DNA from: Paraburkholderia nodosa DSM 21604 | GTDB taxonomy: Bacteria > Pseudomonadota > Gammaproteobacteria > Burkholderiales > Burkholderiaceae | Length of the DNA: 64,000 bases | NCBI RefSeq assembly: GCF_000519185.1 | Contig: NZ_JAFA01000018.1 | Coordinates: 105,419 to 169,418, forward strand | Direction: 5' to 3' | Shown: piece by piece, positions 9,395 through 17,157 of the stretch | Layout: every line of letters begins with the position of its first letter | How positions within the stretch are numbered: the stretch's first letter is position 1 | Made by a program: the position numbers and the translations under genes | The notes under the pieces: model-generated | Databases searched by the model: none | What the model saw: the letters and a program-made list of their open reading frames with translations, nothing else | Told to the model about the DNA's origin: nothing

Positions 9395-10156
9395 ATGCGC
9401 TTTCTCCGCTCCCTGCTGCTGTTCATCTATTTCATCGTCTACACGATGCCGTACGCCACGGCGTGCTTTATCGCGTTCCCGTTCATGAACGCGACGCGGC
9501 GCTACTGGATGGCCGTGGGCTGGTGCCGCTCGACGCTGTTCGTTGCGCGCTACCTCAATGGCATTCGCTACCGCATCGAGGGCATGGAGAACCTGCCCAA
9601 CGGGCCGGCCGTGCTGCTCTCGAAGCACCAGTCCGCATGGGAGACGCTGGCGTTCCCCGCGCTCATGCCGCGGCCGATGTGCTACGTGTTCAAGCGCGAG
9701 CTGCTGTTCGTGCCGTTCTTCGGCTGGGCGCTGGGCATGCTGAAGATGGTTCACATCAACCGCAAGGAAGGCAAGAACGCGTTCACCTCGGTGATCCGCC
9801 AGGGCAAGCAGCGCATGGCCGAAGGCGCATGGGTGATCATGTTCCCCGAAGGCACGCGCATACCGGTGGGCAAGCAGGGCAAGTACAAGACCGGCGGCCC
9901 GCGCTTCGCCATTGAAACGGGCGCGCCCGTGGTGCCGATCGCGCACAACGCGGGCCACGTCTGGCCCCGAAACTCGTTCATGAAATATCCGGGTATAGTC
10001 ACGGTGTCGATCGGCAAGCCGATCGAGACGACCGGACTCACGCCCGACGAAGTGAACACGCGCGTGGAAACGTGGATCGAAACGGAAATGCGGCGGATCG
10101 ATCCTGAGGCATATCGCGAAACGGATGGCGCAGCGGCGAAAGCGGCACGGATTTGA
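9395..10156 (+). CDS. plsC: 1-acyl-sn-glycerol-3-phosphate acyltransferase (PlsC family)
   Basis: This inner-membrane enzyme adds the second acyl chain in phosphatidic acid synthesis. The 253-aa protein has an N-terminal hydrophobic segment (about 6-30), the acyltransferase motif KHQSAWET, an H-X4-E version of the usual H-X4-D box that is common in this subgroup, and motif III FPEGTRIPVGKQGKYKTGG with the phosphate-binding glycine-rich turn. It follows gmhB by 41 bases. The H-X4-E form means that a strict plsC activity is likely but not proven; a lysophospholipid acyltransferase with other headgroup preference is the alternative. Confidence 0.88.
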   Translation: MRFLRSLLLFIYFIVYTMPYATACFIAFPFMNATRRYWMAVGWCRSTLFVARYLNGIRYRIEGMENLPNGPAVLLSKHQSAWETLAFPALMPRPMCYVFKRELLFVPFFGWALGMLKMVHINRKEGKNAFTSVIRQGKQRMAEGAWVIMFPEGTRIPVGKQGKYKTGGPRFAIETGAPVVPIAHNAGHVWPRNSFMKYPGIVTVSIGKPIETTGLTPDEVNTRVETWIETEMRRIDPEAYRETDGAAAKAARI

Positions 10157-10325
10157 GGCGCAGCGCGTGCTGGCTCGCGTCGCGCGAAGCGTTGTAGCGC
10201 GGATGTGGGCGCTGCTCGCTGCACGGCTGAGCGCGCCGCACGACACGGCGCCAGAAGCCCTGCGCAAACGCCCCGCGAACGGCACACGCCCCCGCCGCGC
10301 ACGCCCATCCGCACCAGGCCTGACG

Positions 10326-11210
10326 ATGCAGAAGTCCCCCACGCCGCGCCCAAACGCGGCACTCGACAACCGGCAACTCGACTTGCCACTCTTTGCTGAA
10401 CCGGCGCCTGTTGTGCCGCCTGATGCATCCTCTCCCCTCACACCGCAGCCCGCGACTCCCCTCTCGCCTGAAAAGCCAGGCAAGGCGCCGCTTGCGCCGG
10501 ATGGCACGCGGCTGCGTACTGTCGTGCTTGGCGCGCGCACGCTGCATTACCGGCTCAAGCGCTCGTCGCGCAAATCGATCGGGTTCGTGATCGACGGTAC
10601 CGGGCTCAGCATCACGGCGCCCAGGTGGGTCACGATCGCCGACATCGAGACCGCTATCGCCGAGAAGCAGCGGTGGATCTTCGCCAAGCTCGCGGAATGG
10701 CAGACGCGCACGGAGCAGCGAGCCTTGCCGCGCGTGGAATGGAGCGACGGGGCTGAACTGCCTTATCTTGGCAGGCCGATTACGGTGAAGCTGGGGGCTT
10801 CCTTGCTCGCGTTCGATCAGGAGACGCGTGTGCTTGCGTTGCCGCTGCCGCCGCATGCTGACGCGCAGCAGATCAAGGACCGCGTGACTGGGTGGCTTCA
10901 GGGTGAAGCGACGCGGATTTTTGGTGAGCGGCTCGAGGTGTATGCCGACAAGCTTGGGGTCTCGTTCCGGTCTTATGGGCTTTCTTCGGCGGCGACGCGG
11001 TGGGGGAGCTGTTCAAGCGAAGGGAGAATTCGCTTGAACTGGCGGCTGATTCATTTTCCGCTCTCCGTCGTGGACTATGTGGTGGCGCATGAACTCGCGC
11101 ATTTGCGCGAGATGAATCACAGCCCAAGGTTCTGGGAAACCGTTGAATCGATCTTTCCGGAGTTTCGCGAGGCGAGGAAGCAGCTTAAGCAGCATCCGGT
11201 GGAGATGTGA
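10326..11210 (+). CDS. YgjP-like M48/SprT-type metallopeptidase
   Basis: This is a predicted zinc metallopeptidase of the YgjP/DUF45 family. The start at ATG 10326 gives 294 aa; the frame is open upstream to 10125 (overlapping plsC) and ATG 10203 is an alternative, but the protein before residue 1 is Arg/Pro-rich and not family-like. The first 60 residues are variable, then YRLKRSSRKSIGFVIDGTGL opens the conserved domain. The metal site is VAHELAHLREMNHSPRFW, giving HExxH plus a distal histidine, preceded by RWGSCSSEGRIRLNWRL, the family signature. No signal peptide is seen. The substrate is unknown. The gene is the last of the core block before the EPS region. Confidence 0.87.
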   Translation: MQKSPTPRPNAALDNRQLDLPLFAEPAPVVPPDASSPLTPQPATPLSPEKPGKAPLAPDGTRLRTVVLGARTLHYRLKRSSRKSIGFVIDGTGLSITAPRWVTIADIETAIAEKQRWIFAKLAEWQTRTEQRALPRVEWSDGAELPYLGRPITVKLGASLLAFDQETRVLALPLPPHADAQQIKDRVTGWLQGEATRIFGERLEVYADKLGVSFRSYGLSSAATRWGSCSSEGRIRLNWRLIHFPLSVVDYVVAHELAHLREMNHSPRFWETVESIFPEFREARKQLKQHPVEM

Positions 11211-11242
11211 CCTTTGGCTCGAAACCTCGGTTGCGTTGCCGT

Positions 11243-11386
11243 ATGAACTCACTGGTGAACTACATGATGCGCCGGGCAGCAAGTTGCCTCGCCTTCGTGG
11301 CCGGCGCCCTACTCGTCGGCTTGATGATTGCGTTCGCAGGTGCCTGCAACGTAGCTACGAAGCTCGTCAGCTGGAAACGCCAATAG
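11243..11386 (+). CDS. Putative 47-aa small membrane protein
   Basis: An ATG-initiated, TAG-ended ORF of 47 codons follows the metallopeptidase by 32 bases. Its product begins MNSLVNYMMRRAASC, has a hydrophobic stretch of about 20 residues (15-35, Leu/Val/Ala/Gly-rich, with small residues), and ends in the basic tail KLVSWKRQ. The arrangement of Arg-Arg before and Lys/Arg after one helix is what a single-pass membrane peptide would show. There is no clear Shine-Dalgarno site, and I recognise no family. It could be chance reading in the spacer; it is reported because it is the only plausible coding content of the 190-base gap. Confidence 0.35.
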   Translation: MNSLVNYMMRRAASCLAFVAGALLVGLMIAFAGACNVATKLVSWKRQ

Positions 11387-11400
11387 CCGTAGATGCACAG

Positions 11401-12384
11401 TCACGGAACGCCGAGCATTGGCTTTACCGCATCGAGTGCTGCCTTGTCTTTCCCGGCTGCATCGACCAGCCCAAAGTGCCTCTCCTTGATGTTCTGCGCA
11501 TTAGCCGTGTCTTGCCATTCATAAATAGAAATCAACGGCGTATTTAACGCATCGAGGTTAGCCAGAAACGAACGATAGGTGGAAACCTGCCCCGATTCGC
11601 CGCCCAGCGCACCCGATGACGCGCCCCACTCCGTAACAACGGTTGGAACGCCATATCGCGCTCGGACATAGTCCGATACTGCCCGGATCTCCCGCGCACT
11701 CTTTCCATACGCGTGCCACGACACAGCGTCCAGGCAATGCGGTGACGCAGTCTCAACGCTGCGCAACAATATATCGGAACGCGAGCCTGGCATTGGCGGC
11801 GTCGCGAAGGCAAATCCAATGACATGAGTCGATTCTCGTACCGTCAACAGGCCTTCACAAACAGCGCGCATATAGACAGGAAACGCCGAATCGAGGTCGC
11901 CAGTTGGCCAATACTTCCGCAATTCCGGCTCGTTCCAGATTTCGACGGCCAACACGTCGTGTCCGTATATCCCAACGATGCCTTTGACGACCTGTACCAA
12001 CTCAGCCGCTGCTGCGCGAAGCTGCTGGACTCGCACCTCCTGATCTGCATCAGGCTGCACTAGCGTAGCGGTCGATCTAACCGTCACGATGACCGCAATG
12101 CCAGCCGAATGCGCCGCCGCGAACGCAGTCGCCACCTGCTTTCTGTAGGCGGCGTCCTTCATTGCATTGGCCCAGACACCCAGGCGCACGAAAGCGAATC
12201 CAGTCGCCTTGACGCGTGTCGCCGCCTCACGGGTAAAGCGATCGATCTTGATCTGAACACCGACAAGAGGACGATCGGCATCGCTCGCAATCCATTGCCT
12301 GGGCGACTGCGCGTGAACGGCAAGCGGAACAACGCAGCAAAGCCCAAACACCAGGCGCCTGACGTTCGCAATAGCGGCCCTCAA
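11401..12384 (-). CDS. Secreted clan GH-A-type glycoside hydrolase of the EPS operon
   Basis: The 327-aa protein has an N-terminal signal peptide (Arg-Arg at 9-10, hydrophobic to about 22, cleavage after AVHA-Q near residue 25) and a TIM-barrel glycosidase pattern. The acid/base candidate is Glu152 in EIWNEPE, the nucleophile candidate is Glu252 in VVTEWGASSG, and SWHAYG (222-227) is the usual His/Tyr segment before the nucleophile strand. These fit GH5/GH39-like clan GH-A enzymes; the exact family is not decided. The start is TTG at 12384 with AGAAGG eight bases upstream, 28 bases after the polymerase gene stop, so it is the last gene of the EPS transcript. A role in trimming or releasing the polymer in the periplasm is inferred. 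Confidence 0.75.
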   Translation of the reverse strand: MRAAIANVRRLVFGLCCVVPLAVHAQSPRQWIASDADRPLVGVQIKIDRFTREAATRVKATGFAFVRLGVWANAMKDAAYRKQVATAFAAAHSAGIAVIVTVRSTATLVQPDADQEVRVQQLRAAAAELVQVVKGIVGIYGHDVLAVEIWNEPELRKYWPTGDLDSAFPVYMRAVCEGLLTVRESTHVIGFAFATPPMPGSRSDILLRSVETASPHCLDAVSWHAYGKSAREIRAVSDYVRARYGVPTVVTEWGASSGALGGESGQVSTYRSFLANLDALNTPLISIYEWQDTANAQNIKERHFGLVDAAGKDKAALDAVKPMLGVP

Positions 12385-12412
12385 TTGAGCGGCCTTCTAA
12401 TAGTCGAGAAGA

Positions 12413-13483
12413 TCATATGGAAAGCTTGCTGAGGCTGGAAGCACGCTTTGTGCTGCATCTCCGGTACAAAATATTCAGACGCAAGGCGCCGAACACAACA
12501 ACGCTCGTCAAATGTCGCGTGTAGCTTCCCAAATCCGGTTCAAATAGCATTGAAACCGCCATATGCCCAATCACCAGGCAAGTCAGGACCTCAAGGGCGG
12601 CCGCGCTATCCGGCTGCGGTTCAGAAATTTTTGAAAAAATCGACGCAACAATGATTCCCATCAGACAGGTCATCGCCAGCTCTTTCGGCCCGGTATGAAA
12701 CAAGACTGGCAGATGAAGCTTTGCAACGGCATAGACATAGTCAATGCAAAATGCCCCGACCGAATCAGGGGGAAGCAGATTGTAGAATCCCGTTCTCGCA
12801 CCGAAAGCTGACCCGGCAATAAGATAGTCGACAGCCATATCGCGGGGATGTAAAAGCGCAAAGTACGCCCTATCCGGCAACGCGATCACCCCGATAGTCG
12901 TTACCAGCGCAATGAGCAGCTTTCCTCGTAGCGAGGATGCTCTGAACATCCACGCCCCCACGGCAATCGCCAGGATAAGCAGGAAGTACATTCGTACCGT
13001 CACCGCGTATCCAACATACAGGAGCACGGCCAGCGATGCGACTTTCCATGCTCCCCAACGTCTCGCAGTCAATACAAGTATCAACGCCATAAAAACGACC
13101 AGCGTGTCTTTGCTTGCGACGAACAGGTTGAAAAACACGCATGGGGCAAGCAGAAACATATTGATCGCCAATGCTCCGGTTCGCTTTGAGTAACTCACCA
13201 TCGTCCAGATCAGGATCGCAGCAACAGTTACGACAAATAGATCCGTACCCGCCGTACCAAGCGATGAATAAAACTTCGCCACAGCATCAAACGACGTATT
13301 CTGATACGTGCTTGACCCACCGATCTGTGACTGGATTTTTTCTGAGTCACGAAACACGAACCCAGGCAGGAAGCTGCTCGCCTTGAGATAGAGCAACGCG
13401 TAAAGGATGACAATGAAAGCGGCGGTCACGCGTAACACGCCCTTGCTCAGCCTCGGTCCGCCGAGATAAAGCTTACGAAGCAT
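12413..13483 (-). CDS. Putative Wzy-type EPS polymerase (multi-pass membrane protein)
   Basis: The 356-aa product is an integral membrane protein with about nine to ten hydrophobic segments and short loops, including a conspicuous cytoplasm-side run SSLRGKLL and periplasmic loops with Arg, Asp and Tyr (for example DRAYFALLHPRDMAVDY, about 204-220). Sequence of Wzy proteins is poorly conserved, so the call rests on topology and position between the flippase and the other EPS genes, and on the absence of another polymerase candidate. The start overlaps the flippase stop by 11 bases. It would join lipid-linked repeat units on the periplasmic side. An O-antigen ligase-like protein is the main alternative. 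Confidence 0.6.
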   Translation of the reverse strand: MLRKLYLGGPRLSKGVLRVTAAFIVILYALLYLKASSFLPGFVFRDSEKIQSQIGGSSTYQNTSFDAVAKFYSSLGTAGTDLFVVTVAAILIWTMVSYSKRTGALAINMFLLAPCVFFNLFVASKDTLVVFMALILVLTARRWGAWKVASLAVLLYVGYAVTVRMYFLLILAIAVGAWMFRASSLRGKLLIALVTTIGVIALPDRAYFALLHPRDMAVDYLIAGSAFGARTGFYNLLPPDSVGAFCIDYVYAVAKLHLPVLFHTGPKELAMTCLMGIIVASIFSKISEPQPDSAAALEVLTCLVIGHMAVSMLFEPDLGSYTRHLTSVVVFGALRLNILYRRCSTKRASSLSKLSI

Positions 13484-14762
13484 GGCGTTCCTTTATCGTC
13501 GTCGCATCACGCCGATAACCTTCGACAGCGTGGCCGACCTGCCATAGCAACAACACAAAGATACCTACACTAGAGAGCAAATGTGCCCACGCAGCCCCCA
13601 AAATACCGAAGCGCGTTACCAGCATCCATCCCGCGGCGAAGACCAACAGCATCACGAGCGAAACCAGGACCGCCACCTGCTTGCCCAGGCGTAGCGCGAT
13701 CGCGCCACCCCAGTAGATGTCAGCGATCGACCGAAACACGAACGACAACAGTAATACACCCAGGATCGCGAATTCATTCGCTCCATCCGCCTGATGGGCG
13801 ATCCGAAAAATAAACCGCCATGCAAGCAACAACGCGGCCGCGCCGAAGACAGACAGTCCGAGGCTCGCGAATACGGAGCGTCTCAGTTCGGTGCGAAATG
13901 CCTCGTATGAGACATCAAGCGCCCGTACCATTCTCGGCCCGGATGTAACGACGACAGTGGCATACGCTATCGTTTGAATTGCGTTGGAGATCGACCAGCA
14001 AAATACATAGCTGCCAAGCGCAACTGATGAGACGACCATACCGGCGATGAAGCGCTCCGAGTACTGAAGGCACGAAAGTGCGGTTGTCGCTACGAAGAAC
14101 GGCGCGCCGCCAATCCACAACGAGCGCATCTTGCCAAGGCGCGCAGGCTCGCCTGCGCTAATCGGCCCCGAAGACTGCCTGCGTGCATCGACCAGGATGC
14201 GAATTACGACAGCGACCACCAGTACGTTGGTCACACCCCAAAGCAGAAGAATCAGCTCGACCGAATCAATCACTTTTGTGATCAGACCGGCAATGGCGAT
14301 CGCCGCCCACGCACCGGATCGCACGAACAGGAGCACCGCTCCAAGGTGTGGTCTGTGCATCGAAAAAATCCACGAATTCGCCTCCAGGCCAGCGTGTTCG
14401 GAAAGTGCCACGAGCGTGACGCCCCATACGATCGCGGGGCGAACATGCCAGAACCCGTCTAATATCCCACCGACCTCTAGCAGCGTCATGATTGCTGCGA
14501 TAGCCGCATAGAATCCACCGAAAACGAACAACAAGCGGTACGCTTCCAACACGGAATCGCGTGAATTTGCCAGGCTTAGTCGGCGATTGATTTCCGTACT
14601 GAACCCTAAACCCAGCAATTTCGATGCAACAACAGAAACCGCAAGCGCAAGTCCGTAGTCCCCTACGGCCGCTAATCCGAGCGCTCTCGCAATTACGACA
14701 GTCAGTGCGAACTTGAGTGAGAGTGCGGCGATTCGCAGACCCAGACGGCTAATCAGATGCAT
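13473..14762 (-). CDS. Wzx-type oligosaccharide flippase
   Basis: The 429-aa protein has about twelve hydrophobic segments spread over its whole length, the topology of the MOP/PST flippase superfamily. It starts MHLISRLGLRIAALSLKFAL and contains the typical pattern of paired helices with short charged loops. It overlaps the pyruvyl transferase stop by 10 bases and the polymerase start by 11 bases, so the three are translated as a coupled set. It would move the undecaprenyl-linked repeat unit across the inner membrane. The family is clear; the substrate is inferred from context. Confidence 0.82.
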   Translation of the reverse strand: MHLISRLGLRIAALSLKFALTVVIARALGLAAVGDYGLALAVSVVASKLLGLGFSTEINRRLSLANSRDSVLEAYRLLFVFGGFYAAIAAIMTLLEVGGILDGFWHVRPAIVWGVTLVALSEHAGLEANSWIFSMHRPHLGAVLLFVRSGAWAAIAIAGLITKVIDSVELILLLWGVTNVLVVAVVIRILVDARRQSSGPISAGEPARLGKMRSLWIGGAPFFVATTALSCLQYSERFIAGMVVSSVALGSYVFCWSISNAIQTIAYATVVVTSGPRMVRALDVSYEAFRTELRRSVFASLGLSVFGAAALLLAWRFIFRIAHQADGANEFAILGVLLLSFVFRSIADIYWGGAIALRLGKQVAVLVSLVMLLVFAAGWMLVTRFGILGAAWAHLLSSVGIFVLLLWQVGHAVEGYRRDATTIKERHAS

Positions 14763-15922
14763 GATCGCCCTGTGTCAACCGCGGTTCTCAAACCTAGAAC
14801 GATTTTGTCTCGGCCAGCGCGAATCCGATTGAGGCCCGTTGATGCGCATTCCCAAAAGTTCCGAATCGCGTTCGGCGCGAAGATCGTCTCGGCAACCATC
14901 GTCGCGTCGAAGTCGGCCGCATTCGCAACCCAGTCATTGACACCGAGATCTGCATAGGCTCCAAAGCCTTTGCGTTCATAGCTCAGGTGATAAGCGGCAA
15001 CGCCATGCAAGATCGACTCAAGTGCACCATGCAGTCGAACTGAAACAACGATATCCGGCGTGTCTCGATACAGCAATTGCTTAAGCGATACAAGATCCCC
15101 GTCGATGCCGATGCTCCGATAGTAAGCGACGTCGTCATTCCCCCTCCCGGTGCTCTGAACGGCGACACTCACGCGGCAGGTCGCGCCGACCAGTTTGAGC
15201 AAAGAACGTGTCGAAGCTTCGTACCGTTCCCGCTGCTGCACGTTCCAGCTCGGCGCGCGGCGTAGCACAAACGCGACGTGCTTGACTTCAGGCTTCGCGG
15301 CATGCCCACGATCCAATATATCCTTGCCACGGCGCTCATATTCAAGCACCGCCAGGTCGGGCGCGCGCAACGTGTTGGCGTTGCCGGCAAGCAGCCCGAA
15401 CGATCGGTCGTCGCGCACGAATACAGCTGAAAACTTGCCGAGCATCCCGGTCAGATGGCTGCGCAGCGGCACGCTCGGCGTCGCTGGCCCGATGCTTTGC
15501 GGTAGATACACAGTTGGCTTCCCCGAAAGCACGGCGGCTCGCATCTGGAGCAAGTGCCCTGCTTCGAGCTTTAAGACTTCCCAGCAATTGCGGGCCCGTA
15601 GATACCCGCCGCCAACCCCTGCGATCAGGTCAACCGTATCGAGGATTTCCATCGGTCTTCGCGTGCGCCCGTTAAGATCCAGCGGTAACCCAAACCCCGC
15701 CGCTCCGGCCAGGCGCTTGATACCGCTGTCGGCTAGCACCGGCGCCGGATAGACATCGGCGTACTGAGGAAATGAGCCCGGATCGGCCGCGACAATCGAG
15801 ACTTTTGTCGACTCGCCAAGCGCCTCCTTGAGTAACGCGACAGAAAGATCGACGAGCAAGCCATCCCCCGAATTCCTCGAGCTGTAAGCGTGGAGCAACG
15901 CGACATGAGATGAACGAGGCAT
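14753..15922 (-). CDS. Polysaccharide pyruvyl transferase family protein
   Basis: The 389-aa soluble protein belongs to the CsaB/WcaK/AmsJ pyruvyl transferase family, which adds ketal-linked pyruvate from phosphoenolpyruvate to sugars. The N-terminal HAYSSRNSGDGLLVDLSVAL segment is the family NxGD motif, GVGGGYLRARN follows near 120, YLPQSIGP is the middle motif (about 151-158), and SVRLHGALESILHG (about 310-323) is the conserved C-terminal box with the RLH signature. It starts with ATG overlapping the glycosyltransferase stop (TAATG) and ends 10 bases into the flippase gene. A pyruvylated polymer is therefore predicted. Confidence 0.85.
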   Translation of the reverse strand: MPRSSHVALLHAYSSRNSGDGLLVDLSVALLKEALGESTKVSIVAADPGSFPQYADVYPAPVLADSGIKRLAGAAGFGLPLDLNGRTRRPMEILDTVDLIAGVGGGYLRARNCWEVLKLEAGHLLQMRAAVLSGKPTVYLPQSIGPATPSVPLRSHLTGMLGKFSAVFVRDDRSFGLLAGNANTLRAPDLAVLEYERRGKDILDRGHAAKPEVKHVAFVLRRAPSWNVQQRERYEASTRSLLKLVGATCRVSVAVQSTGRGNDDVAYYRSIGIDGDLVSLKQLLYRDTPDIVVSVRLHGALESILHGVAAYHLSYERKGFGAYADLGVNDWVANAADFDATMVAETIFAPNAIRNFWECASTGLNRIRAGRDKIVLGLRTAVDTGRSCI

Positions 15923-17157
15923 TACGTTGGCTCCTTTAATAGATCGTCATAGAGCTTCACAGTACGGTCGACCATTCTGGAAACCGAGAATCGTTCCACC
16001 GCGCGCCGACAGTTCCCTCGCATGTATGCTCGCATCGCCGCATCGAGCACCATCGCCTCGATTGCCTCACAAAAGAGCGAGATGTCGTCTTCATTGGGAA
16101 CCACAAAACCAACTCGCTCAGCCTCAATCAACTCCGCCGCGCCCGACACCATCGTTGCGACAAGGGGAACACGGGCCGCGACCGCCTCCAGCAACACGTA
16201 CGGAAATCCTTCGTAGCGGCTTGGGAGCACAAGCAGATCAAACGCCGAAAAATAGCGCCGCGCGTCAGCAATTCGTCCTGCTACGTGCAAGTTCGCAGGA
16301 ATAGACTGCGCTTCGGTCCCGGCTGCAGCAGCAAAATCGCCTGGACCAATCGCAACAAACATGATCTTTCCAGGATTGCGTTGATCCAGTGTTCGTGCAA
16401 CCTTCACCAGGCGATCAACGCCTTTCTGAAAATCAAATCGCCCCACAAACCCAATCACGAACGCGTCTTGCGGCACTCCGATGGCAGCGCGTGCCTCTTT
16501 GGCGGGCATCAAGTCAGATACAGGAACGCCGTTGAAGATGGTCGTTACGCGTTCTGCTGGAATGCGCAAAGTCTTTTGAAGATGGAATGCCTCGTCTTCG
16601 GATACCGCGATAATGCGGTCGCTGCGTAATCGCCCAAGCAGTCTTTCGATAAGGCCATAGAAGCAACGCTGTGCCTTTTCCAGGTAAGGATTGAGCGTGT
16701 AGATCGCGTGGGGCGTATATACCTGCTTCCATCTGCCGAAACACAGACGAGCGAGCGCTCCCGCTTTTGAACTGTGACTGTGCACGACGTCCGGATTGAT
16801 TCGGCTCAGACACTTGAACAACTGCGCAAAGGCGAACAAATCCGATACACCGATCGAACGCTCCATCTTGATCCTGTAGGCGCCATCACAGAGCGATAGC
16901 ACCTCGTCATTGAGGATAAGACCGTCGAACCGCGCGCCAGCGGGCGCGATCAGGTGGATCTGGAACCCACCGCGCTCGCGCAACCCGCGAATCAAATCGG
17001 CGATGTGTACGGCTACACCGCCTCCCGCGGCCTCAACTACAATTGCAATGCATATGACACGCTTTCGTTCTGGCGTCAGCAAAGCCCCGTGAACTCGCGT
17101 TGGCGATCCGGTCTTGTGCGCCACCACGTCTGAAACATCAATCGATTCCGCTGACAT
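15922..17157 (-). CDS. GT4-family glycosyltransferase
   Basis: The 411-aa protein is a GT-B fold retaining glycosyltransferase. The N-terminal domain has the glycine loop GGGVAVHIADLIRGL (about 45-60) and the SHSSKAGALARLC segment (about 128-140). The nucleotide-sugar domain has FVGRFDFQKGVDRLV (about 232-246) and the E-x7-E motif in PSRYEGFPYVLLEA (about 316-329). It resembles the glycosyltransferases that act early in capsule or EPS repeat assembly. Its ATG overlaps the Wzc stop by one base (TAATG). It is the only elongating glycosyltransferase visible in the cluster, which is unusual (see findings). The donor sugar cannot be read from sequence. Confidence 0.9.
   Translation of the reverse strand: MSAESIDVSDVVAHKTGSPTRVHGALLTPERKRVICIAIVVEAAGGGVAVHIADLIRGLRERGGFQIHLIAPAGARFDGLILNDEVLSLCDGAYRIKMERSIGVSDLFAFAQLFKCLSRINPDVVHSHSSKAGALARLCFGRWKQVYTPHAIYTLNPYLEKAQRCFYGLIERLLGRLRSDRIIAVSEDEAFHLQKTLRIPAERVTTIFNGVPVSDLMPAKEARAAIGVPQDAFVIGFVGRFDFQKGVDRLVKVARTLDQRNPGKIMFVAIGPGDFAAAAGTEAQSIPANLHVAGRIADARRYFSAFDLLVLPSRYEGFPYVLLEAVAARVPLVATMVSGAAELIEAERVGFVVPNEDDISLFCEAIEAMVLDAAMRAYMRGNCRRAVERFSVSRMVDRTVKLYDDLLKEPT

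Noticed and set aside
9622..9651. Acyltransferase box H-X4-E instead of H-X4-D in the PlsC-like protein as a sign of a defective enzyme
   Set aside because: The KHQSAWET form is widespread in this subgroup, and the FPEGTR motif is intact.
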